Below, in pieces: positions 6,815 to 11,104 of a DNA stretch of 11,104 nt. How positions within the stretch are numbered: the stretch's first letter is position 1; each line of letters begins with the position of its first letter. The notes under the pieces were generated by a model, which was given only the letters and a program-made list of their open reading frames with translations, had not been told where the DNA came from and made no database searches. This DNA comes from UBA6901 sp964355495 (GTDB taxonomy: Bacteria; Pseudomonadota; Gammaproteobacteria; Acidiferrobacterales; UBA6901), in contig CAYHES010000082.1 in the NCBI GenBank assembly GCA_964355495.1, positions 1-11,104 on the forward strand. Direction: 5' to 3'. The position numbers were made by a program, and so were the translations under genes.

Positions 6815-7750
6815 CTACGGGGCCGGTGACGGCGGGAGTTGTTCGTCGGTTTCGATCCGGTCCCGGCCCAGACGCTTCGCCAGGTACAGGGACTGATCGG
6901 CCCGGTTGATCAGGGTCGTGGCGGATTCACCCGAACGCAGACAGGCGATGCCGGCGGAGAAAGTTGGCAGGTCAATGCACGCGTCGCCGGCATCCAGAGG
7001 TTCACGCCGGATTCGCCGGCTTAATTTATCCATCGCATTGCGTGCGTCGTCCAACAAGGTCTCGGGCAACAGCAGCACGAACTCCTCGCCGCCGTAGCGG
7101 GCCAGCAGGTCGTGTTGCCGGAGCTCCCGGACCATGCTTTGGGCGTAACAGCGCAGTATCATGTCGCCGACGTAGTGGCCGTAACGATCGTTGATTGCCT
7201 TGAAGTTGTCGATGTCCAGCAGCACCATGGCCAGGGGCTGGCCGGTACGCTGATTGCGGCTGAGTTCCTGGTCCAGGCGTTGAACAAAGGCGCGCCGGTT
7301 GGGCAGGCCGGTGAGTTCGTCGGTGAGGCTCAGGGCCTCCGTGTGCCGCAGCACCACGGCCAACTCGTCCCGCTCGGTTCGCAGAGAGTCCACTTCCGCC
7401 CGCAGCGCGCGATAATCCTGGACGATAGTGCGCTCGTGACCGATCGCCTCCTTGAGCAAGGCAAGAATTTCCGCGCCGGTGTGCTCCAGGTGCGCGGAGT
7501 GACCAGTTTCGTGGGATGTGCGCTGGCCGCCTTCCAACAGGAAAATCGCCCTTGCCTGCATGCTGATGCAGCGTTCCAGACGGGTCGCGGGGTCGGCTGC
7601 GTCCATCCCGTCGGATTGGTCGGGAGGGGGCGGTTCGGCAATAGTCAGCGCCGCGGCCGTGTCTGGCCTGGGCTGGGCATATAGGAAGAATTCGCTTAAC
7701 TGCCTGTGCGCTTCATTCTGCACAAGCCGGTCTATCCTTAACTCGGACAA
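6815..7750 (-). CDS. GGDEF diguanylate cyclase
   Basis: This 311-residue protein is predicted to make cyclic di-GMP from two GTP. The C-terminal GGDEF domain (about 138-300) has LTDELTGLPNRR (142-153), DIDNFKAINDRYGH (179-192) and the active loop G220-G-E-E-F224. The inhibitory I-site R211-Q-H-D214 lies five residues before the loop, so product feedback is expected. Residues 1-135 match no sensor domain I recognise. They have a proline-rich stretch near 40-44 and a probable coiled coil (about 105-135), with no membrane segment, so the protein should be soluble and perhaps dimerises through the coil. The start is TTG at 7750, supported by GGGAGG four bases upstream; no ATG or GTG lies further upstream before an in-frame stop. 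It converges on the radical SAM gene. Confidence 0.88.
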   Translation of the reverse strand: MSELRIDRLVQNEAHRQLSEFFLYAQPRPDTAAALTIAEPPPPDQSDGMDAADPATRLERCISMQARAIFLLEGGQRTSHETGHSAHLEHTGAEILALLKEAIGHERTIVQDYRALRAEVDSLRTERDELAVVLRHTEALSLTDELTGLPNRRAFVQRLDQELSRNQRTGQPLAMVLLDIDNFKAINDRYGHYVGDMILRCYAQSMVRELRQHDLLARYGGEEFVLLLPETLLDDARNAMDKLSRRIRREPLDAGDACIDLPTFSAGIACLRSGESATTLINRADQSLYLAKRLGRDRIETDEQLPPSPAP

Positions 7751-8049
7751 GGAGCCTCCCAGGAGCAGAGCTTGTTTTTTTATTTATTCGTATTTAGCCG
7801 TGAAAACATACATGGCGTTCCGTCCTTGTACAATCAACATATGCTTATATGTCTACTCCTTGGGCAGGCGGGCCGGCATGACAGAAACAAAAACAACAGC
7901 CAGTGCGCACATATTATTTTTTGGCTCAATAAGGTGCGGTAAGTGCGTGATGTTGCGTGTAAGCTTCGTATCCCAAAGGTAAATGTGTCAGGCACCCTCC
8001 GCCAAGGAATGAGGGCAATGAAATGACCACATCATTCCAGTCGCGCGGT
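7751..8049. other. AT-rich intergenic stretch, no gene seen
   Basis: This stretch separates the GGDEF gene from the mobile element and should hold the minus-strand GGDEF promoter, though no convincing -35/-10 pair stands out. GGAATGA (8006-8012) and TCATTCC (8032-8038) form a 7-bp inverted repeat. Around 7984-7998 there is a near-palindromic GTGTCAGGCACC motif of a kind often seen in proteobacterial intergenic repeats. A 34-codon frame from 7878 lacks an SD and is not called. Confidence 0.5.
7755..7760 (-). promoter_or_regulatory. Ribosome binding site for the TTG start of the GGDEF gene
   Basis: On the minus strand GGGAGG sits four bases before TTG at 7750. It is the strongest SD in the area and supports the non-ATG start. 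Confidence 0.6.
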
Positions 8050-8080
8050 TAGTGTAGTGTTGCGTTCTGTTTGGTACTTA

Positions 8081-8102
8081 TAACTTCCCGGTAACTTCCC
8101 GG
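8081..8102. repeat. Tandem 11-bp duplication
   Basis: TAACTTCCCGG occurs twice without a spacer (8081-8091 and 8092-8102), within the MITE-like element and just before its inner palindromes. Confidence 0.9.
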
Positions 8103-8110
8103 AGCCCCCT

Positions 8111-8156
8111 GTAGGTCGGGCTTTAGCCCGACATGTCGGCCTGAAGGCCGACCTAC
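8111..8156. repeat. REP-like double palindrome
   Basis: Hairpin 1 is GTCGGGC-TTTA-GCCCGAC (8115-8132) and hairpin 2 is GTCGGCC-TGAA-GGCCGAC (8135-8152). The outer arms GTAGGTCGG (8111-8119) and CCGACCTAC (8148-8156) are also complementary, so the unit can fold as two hairpins or one long stem. This layout is typical of paired REP sequences, which are usually dispersed by RAYT-type transposases; none is present here. Confidence 0.85.
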
Positions 8157-8235
8157 ATGACGAACAAGCAATGTTCCTTCAAGAGTGCAACACTACACTA
8201 GCCCGCCTTCCCTGATTACTCGTTACGGAAGCACG

Positions 8236-8877
8236 ATGAAGCAACGCCAGAGCGGACCTGCCGACACGATCATTGTTCTCGACTTCGAGACCAGCGGCCT
8301 GTCGCCGGACATGGGCGATCGCGCCATCGAAGTCGGCGCGGTGCGAGTGCAAGCGGGCAAGATCACCGACCGCTTTCAGTCCCTGATGAATCCCGGCATA
8401 CGCGTCAGTGGATTCATTGAGGACTATACCGGCATCACCAACCACATGTTGCGCGCCGCGCCACCCTGCAAAACGGTCATGGCCGGGCTTGCCGATTTCA
8501 TCGGAGGCCATGATCTGGTGGCGCACAACGCCTCCTTCGATCAGCGCTTTCTCGACGCCGAGTGTCAGCGTATCCGGCGGCGCTATGCGGGCGCGTTCGC
8601 CTGCTCCATGCTGGCGGCGCGCCGTGTGTACCCGCACGCGCCCAACCACAAGTTGGGCACCCTGGTCACGCTCAACCGGCTGCCCGTGAGCGGCACGTTC
8701 CACCGGGCACTGGCGGATGCGGAAATGACCGCGCATCTGTGGCTCGCCATGCTGAAGGATATCCGCGAACAATATCGCATCCGGCATATTCCCTTTTCGC
8801 TCATGCAGGAACTTACCCGGGTGCCCAAGGCAGCGGCAGGGCGGTTTCTGAAGCAATGCAAGGCGAGGCCAGAGTGA
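8236..8877 (+). CDS. DEDDh 3'-5' exonuclease, DnaQ/epsilon-like
   Basis: This 213-residue soluble nuclease is predicted to remove nucleotides from 3' ends using two metal ions. All three exonuclease motifs are present: Exo I VLDFETSGL with D16 and E18, Exo II HNASFDQRF with D102, and Exo III HRALADAEMT with H156 and D161, giving the DEDDh set. It resembles the proofreading subunit of DNA polymerase III and stand-alone relatives. It lacks an obvious polymerase-binding tail and does not sit beside rnhA, the usual neighbour of true dnaQ, so it is probably an accessory exonuclease. I chose ATG at 8236, with GGAAG five bases upstream. The frame is open back to a GTG at 8185, but those codons come from the mobile element end. 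Substrate (DNA or RNA) is not determined. Confidence 0.85.
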   Translation: MKQRQSGPADTIIVLDFETSGLSPDMGDRAIEVGAVRVQAGKITDRFQSLMNPGIRVSGFIEDYTGITNHMLRAAPPCKTVMAGLADFIGGHDLVAHNASFDQRFLDAECQRIRRRYAGAFACSMLAARRVYPHAPNHKLGTLVTLNRLPVSGTFHRALADAEMTAHLWLAMLKDIREQYRIRHIPFSLMQELTRVPKAAAGRFLKQCKARPE

Positions 8878-9082
8878 GGCCATTTTAGGCGCGGGCCCGG
8901 CTGGAACAGGGCTGCTTATGGACCTCGCGTGACTTCAAACAATTGCCCTCCACACACTGTATAGGTAGGCTGTCTTGGCAGGCGGGGGTGCACTGCTTAG
9001 CCGGGAGCGCCGCCGTGCTGATGTCGTGACGTGAAAAAAATGACAAACGTCTTGGGATTTCGCGCATCACGTTTTTATTTCA
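8878..9082. other. Intergenic stretch, no gene seen
   Basis: No supported gene lies between the exonuclease and the stem-loop at 9083. A minus-strand frame over 8885-9070 encodes a cysteine-containing 61-residue peptide but has no SD and no family likeness, so it is not called. No clear promoter or terminator is visible. Confidence 0.4.
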
Positions 9083-9116
9083 GCCTAAATGCCGGGTTGC
9101 AAGCCGGCATTTAGGC
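9083..9116. repeat. Long perfect stem-loop
   Basis: GCCTAAATGCCGG (9083-9095) and CCGGCATTTAGGC (9104-9116) form a perfect 13-bp stem around an 8-base loop, GTTGCAAG. There is no T-run on the 3' side in either direction, so an intrinsic terminator is unlikely. It may be a REP-type repeat, or an operator-like site about 100 bases ahead of the next gene. Confidence 0.85.
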
Positions 9117-9203
9117 GGTCGAAGTATAGTTCGGTGGCACACAACTATCCGTCGATCCAAATAACGTCTTGTGCTTCTAAGTTTAATTTACCTTTAGGCT
9201 GGC

Positions 9204-9208
9204 GGAGG
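9204..9208 (+). promoter_or_regulatory. Ribosome binding site of the putative lipoprotein gene
   Basis: GGAGG lies six bases before the ATG at 9215. It picks that start over the longer open frame reaching back to 9089, which would run through the stem-loop repeat. Confidence 0.8.
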
Positions 9209-9214
9209 TTAATT

Positions 9215-9952
9215 ATGCAGATTCAATATATGCGATTTTTTAAAAACACAAGAATTGCTCTTGTCATGATTCTTACGCTTATAGGGGTCGGCTGCGTGAG
9301 CCATCCCCTCGTACCAGATGAAACGCGAGGAAAAACATTTGCGGTATATCCAGCATCAATTGCATTAACGGTAAAAGAAAAGGTGCACCTGACCAAAGAA
9401 TTGGTGAAAGATGTATCTATATTCGTGGTAACAGCAGTGGCAACAGGCGGATATTTTGTGGTTACTCCGAAACCAGAGCCAGGTCGGGAGGTCGCTAGCT
9501 GGAATCTTGGGCCACCGTTAATGAATGAGTTCGCGATTAAGTTTGAACGGGAATTTGGCATGCACAAGGCGGCCGACCATGCTCCCCTTAGTTCGTCAAA
9601 ATCAACAGGCGGGCTATTGACGAAGGCTGAGGTAAAGGGTGACTACCAGAATGTTGCTGACTATCTAGTGCAATTAGATCATGCTTCCAATGAATTCGTT
9701 GGTGCATTTAGGCTTTTTTATGAGGCACGCACTAACAATTATTTCATTAGATATCTGGTTACGGCGAACATCTATGATGCAAAAACCGGAGAACGACTTG
9801 ATTGGGCGGTATGTAATGGGGAGCATGGGTCCGCCACGTTGGCCAACTGGTTTAAGGATAACGGTAAATTGTTGGCTGATGGAACCCAGGAAGTCGCTAC
9901 CAAGTGCGCAGACGAAATGATTCGTAAGTTTAACAAAGCAACTAAAAGCTAG
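9215..9952 (+). CDS. Putative lipoprotein of unknown function
   Basis: I do not recognise this 245-residue protein. From the SD-supported ATG, the N-terminus has basic residues (R7, K10, R13), a hydrophobic run (14-25) and C27 in LIGVGC. This looks like a lipoprotein signal, although glycine at -3 is unusual for a lipobox. A second hydrophobic stretch (about 67-84) could be a membrane or buried segment. The remainder is soluble, with two cysteines near the C-terminus (in AVCNGEHG and ATKCADEM) that might form a disulfide if the protein is exported. Codons are clearly richer in A/T-ending choices than in the nitrate reductase, radical SAM or GGDEF genes, suggesting a different origin. The next gene in the same direction, also of unknown function, starts 80 bases later. 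An inner-membrane protein is the alternative. Confidence 0.7.
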   Translation: MQIQYMRFFKNTRIALVMILTLIGVGCVSHPLVPDETRGKTFAVYPASIALTVKEKVHLTKELVKDVSIFVVTAVATGGYFVVTPKPEPGREVASWNLGPPLMNEFAIKFEREFGMHKAADHAPLSSSKSTGGLLTKAEVKGDYQNVADYLVQLDHASNEFVGAFRLFYEARTNNYFIRYLVTANIYDAKTGERLDWAVCNGEHGSATLANWFKDNGKLLADGTQEVATKCADEMIRKFNKATKS

Positions 9953-10032
9953 ATGACCATGCGGTTTACTTCAAACATGCGCCACCGAACAACCGGTTCC
10001 ACGGGACGTCGGGCATCACAGGAACAGTACAC

Positions 10033-10638
10033 ATGACACTTACGACTTCAGACTTGATCGGCATTTCCGGTGTCGCTGCAACAATTCTTGCCGCACTGAT
10101 CGCATGGCTCGTATCAGCTTGGGCAACAAAGCGGTCGCTTGCGAAGCAAGCGATTGGATATCGCATGATCATGTCACCTCTGCTTACCATTGATAAAGTG
10201 CCAGGAGGCTCGGCAGCACTTAAGATTGAATTCAATGGCGAACAACTTGTTGAACCAACCCTGCTTTCGGTCGATATCGTCAATCTTGGTAACCGAGCAC
10301 TAGAGAATCCCCCAATTGTCATTGAGGCGGTTGGGGCAACTTATGTGATTCCAATCTATATTGAGAGCGTACCGCTTGGCTACGAAGACCTCTGGTCTCT
10401 CGAAAGAACCGATGCCGAAAAGTGCGCTGTGCGACTAGAACATATCAACCCTGGTCAGGTCGTTAAGGCGCGGTTCTTTTTAGACGAGGTTCCCTCTCAG
10501 ATGCCTGTTTTTAAATGCGCGATGAAAGATGTCTCAGTGACTGCAATGACGTCGGTCAACATAGGGCCAGTAGCTGAAAAACTCCTTGAGGTTATTTCAC
10601 CTATTGCCTATTCAACTTTGAAGGCGTTTACCAAATGA
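10033..10638 (+). CDS. Membrane-anchored hypothetical protein
   Basis: This 201-residue protein is not recognised. Residues 7-30 form one hydrophobic segment followed by basic residues (K33, R34, K38), so the chain is probably anchored by its N-terminus with the rest in the cytoplasm. The soluble part is rich in short hydrophobic-polar alternations suggestive of beta structure (for example around residues 75-110, including SVDIVNLGNRALENPP). AGGAA (10020-10024) sits eight bases before the ATG. Base composition is intermediate and more AT-rich than the nitrate operon. The gene ends right at an attC-like half site, which suggests it could be a captured integron cassette. It follows the putative lipoprotein by 80 bases; shared transcription is possible but not shown. 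Confidence 0.7.
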   Translation: MTLTTSDLIGISGVAATILAALIAWLVSAWATKRSLAKQAIGYRMIMSPLLTIDKVPGGSAALKIEFNGEQLVEPTLLSVDIVNLGNRALENPPIVIEAVGATYVIPIYIESVPLGYEDLWSLERTDAEKCAVRLEHINPGQVVKARFFLDEVPSQMPVFKCAMKDVSVTAMTSVNIGPVAEKLLEVISPIAYSTLKAFTK

Positions 10639-10639
10639 C

Positions 10640-10690
10640 GCTCAACCCGGCGTTCAAGTGGGTCGCCACGCAAGCGCGGCGTCCCTTAAC
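10640..10690. other. attC-like half site after the hypothetical gene
   Basis: Directly after the stop codon, GCTCAAC (10640-10646) fits the R'' consensus RYYYAAC of integron attC sites. GTTCAAGTGGGTCGCC (10652-10667) pairs with GGCGTCCCTTAAC (10678-10690) as an imperfect stem with unpaired bases, the arrangement of the L''/L' arms of attC. The expected terminal R' box (GTTRRRY, here GTTGAGC) is absent, so the site would be truncated or decayed. This is a structural resemblance, not a confirmed recombination site. Confidence 0.45.
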
Positions 10691-10703
10691 TCACAGAGGT
10701 AAA

Positions 10704-10722
10704 CCCCCGGCTCCGCCGGGGG
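10704..10722. repeat. GC-rich hairpin, first copy
   Basis: CCCCCGGC (10704-10711), loop TCC, GCCGGGGG (10715-10722): a perfect 8-bp stem. The same stem recurs at 10955-10973 with loop TTT. No T-run follows. Confidence 0.85.
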
Positions 10723-10784
10723 ACTCACAAAGGTTTGACCTATGCCGCGGTCGAGTTCAGATCAAGCCGCCTCACTGTGACATT

Positions 10785-10883
10785 CCCTCCCCTTCAAGGG
10801 GAGGGCCAGGGTGGGGATGGGGTGGCCTCGGCATGCGCAAGATCACCCCATCCCCCTCCCAACCTCCCCCTTGAAGGGGGAGG
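10785..10883. repeat. Double-hairpin intergenic repeat, second copy of the family
   Basis: Hairpin A is CCCTCCCCTT-C-AAGGGGAGGG (10785-10805) and hairpin B is CCTCCCCCTT-G-AAGGGGGAGG (10863-10883). Between them a G-rich arm (about 10810-10825) pairs with CACCCCATCCCC near 10844-10855. The order of hairpin, arm, complementary arm, hairpin is the same as at 2748-2841, with different bases. Confidence 0.85.
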
Positions 10884-10927
10884 AGTAAAATGAAATCCGC
10901 CGCCTTCATGCGGTTCACGGTGTTGTG

Positions 10928-10942
10928 GCGCCTTTGAGGCGC
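10928..10942. repeat. Short hairpin
   Basis: GCGCCT-TTG-AGGCGC forms a 6-bp stem. It lies between the double-hairpin repeat and the terminator-like stem of the right-edge gene. Confidence 0.5.
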
Positions 10943-10954
10943 TCACCAAATAAG

Positions 10955-10973
10955 CCCCCGGCTTTGCCGGGGG
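10955..10973 (-). terminator. Probable terminator of the right-edge minus-strand gene
   Basis: Read on the minus strand, the stop TGA is followed at once by CCCCCGGC-AAA-GCCGGGGG and then CTTATTT. The perfect 8-bp GC stem, its place at the gene end and the modest T-rich tail fit an intrinsic terminator. The stem also occurs at 10704-10722, where no gene ends on that strand, so it may be a repeat used as a terminator. Confidence 0.6.
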
Positions 10974-11104
10974 TCATTTAACTTTACGATATGCCTCAAA
11001 AGATTCGTGTGTGGTGCCCGTGTCCTCGGTCAGGTGAATGATGGCCCGGTATCGTGAATCGGCTTCGTTGATGGTTCGTGTGAGGCGCGGCAGTGTCGGT
11101 GACT
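10974..11104 (-). CDS. C-terminal part of an unrecognised protein (partial, runs off the window)
   Basis: On the minus strand the frame with codons ending at 11102 is open to a TGA at 10974-10976 and gives 42 residues. It is rich in charged and polar residues with an amphipathic pattern (R-T-I-N-E-A-D-S-R-Y-R-A-I-I-H-L, then ...SFEAYRKVK), as in a real globular protein end. The other two minus-strand frames stop within this region or read like noise, and a terminator-like stem follows immediately. I cannot name the family from this fragment. The gene points toward the hypothetical genes, so it converges on them. Confidence 0.55.
   Translation of the reverse strand, partial: SPTLPRLTRTINEADSRYRAIIHLTEDTGTTHESFEAYRKVK

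Larger units (their letters stand above)
8050..8200. mobile_element. 151-bp MITE-like element with 14-bp inverted ends
   Basis: TAGTGTAGTGTTGC (8050-8063) and GCAACACTACACTA (8187-8200) are perfect 14-bp terminal inverted repeats, with weaker matching continuing inward. The ends begin and finish with TA, compatible with insertion at a TA dinucleotide as in IS630/Tc1-type transposition; no longer target duplication is visible. Inside are a tandem 11-bp duplication (8081-8102) and a REP-like double hairpin (8111-8156). There is no transposase gene, so movement would need one in trans. The right end stops 35 bases before the exonuclease ATG. The inverted ends are certain; mobility is inferred. 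Confidence 0.75.

Noticed and set aside
7112..7684. Plus-strand frame opposite the GGDEF gene
   Set aside because: The opposite strand carries complete GGDEF and I-site motifs; this is its shadow.
7878..7982. 34-codon frame in the AT-rich gap
   Set aside because: No SD, no promoter and no recognisable features; chance length in this composition.
8081..8156. CRISPR array
   Set aside because: Only one 11-bp tandem pair and two hairpins, without regularly spaced repeats and unique spacers.
8885..9070. 61-residue cysteine-containing frame on the minus strand
   Set aside because: No SD before the GTG/ATG and no spaced motif; cysteines are not in a recognisable arrangement.
9083..9116. Intrinsic terminator of the exonuclease gene
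   Set aside because: The stem is over 200 bases beyond the gene and lacks a T-run downstream; the T-rich stretch is on its 5' side.
10635..10874. 79-codon frame overlapping the stop of the hypothetical gene by ATGA
   Set aside because: Although the overlap looks like coupling, the frame consists of the attC-like site and hairpin repeats translated into Pro/Gly-rich sequence.

Overview
The window looks like a piece of a GC-rich proteobacterial chromosome, most likely gamma- or beta-proteobacterial. This rests on the strong GC preference at third codon positions in the main genes, the NirD/NasA-type nitrate assimilation genes, and the many short palindromic intergenic repeats. No species can be named from the sequence alone. 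Every assignment below comes from motifs I could read; no database search was run.

Region 1 (1-4707) is a plus-strand nitrogen-oxyanion operon. It holds the last codons of an upstream gene, a Rieske-type NirD small subunit of NAD(P)H nitrite reductase, a NasA-class molybdenum nitrate reductase with no Tat signal, and one long protein that joins a four-cluster ferredoxin subunit (DmsB/NarH-like) to a polytopic DmsC-like quinol-oxidising anchor. The inferred job is nitrate to nitrite on the cytoplasmic side using membrane quinol, then nitrite to ammonium by NirBD. The two gaps inside the operon carry a heptanucleotide inverted repeat (427-512) and a double-hairpin repeat (2748-2841).

Region 2 (4708-5246) is non-coding. 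It contains a 172-bp miniature inverted-repeat element with 18-bp ends (17/18 matching) and a perfect 9-bp target duplication. Region 3 (5247-6629) is a single cobalamin-binding radical SAM gene. It converges on a minus-strand GGDEF diguanylate cyclase (6815-7750), with a perfect 28-bp palindrome between them.

Region 4 (7751-8877) has a long non-coding stretch ending in a second MITE-like element (8050-8200; 14-bp perfect ends, with a REP-type palindrome pair inside). This element abuts a stand-alone DEDDh 3'-5' exonuclease gene.

Region 5 (8878-11104) is accessory in character: a long perfect stem-loop, two AT-richer genes of unknown function (a putative lipoprotein and a membrane-anchored protein), an attC-like half site directly after the second, a cluster of hairpin repeats, and the 3' end of an unrecognised minus-strand gene running off the right edge. 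The main new observations are the two small mobile elements, the heptad inverted repeat, the fused quinol module of the nitrate reductase, and the integron-cassette-like tail.
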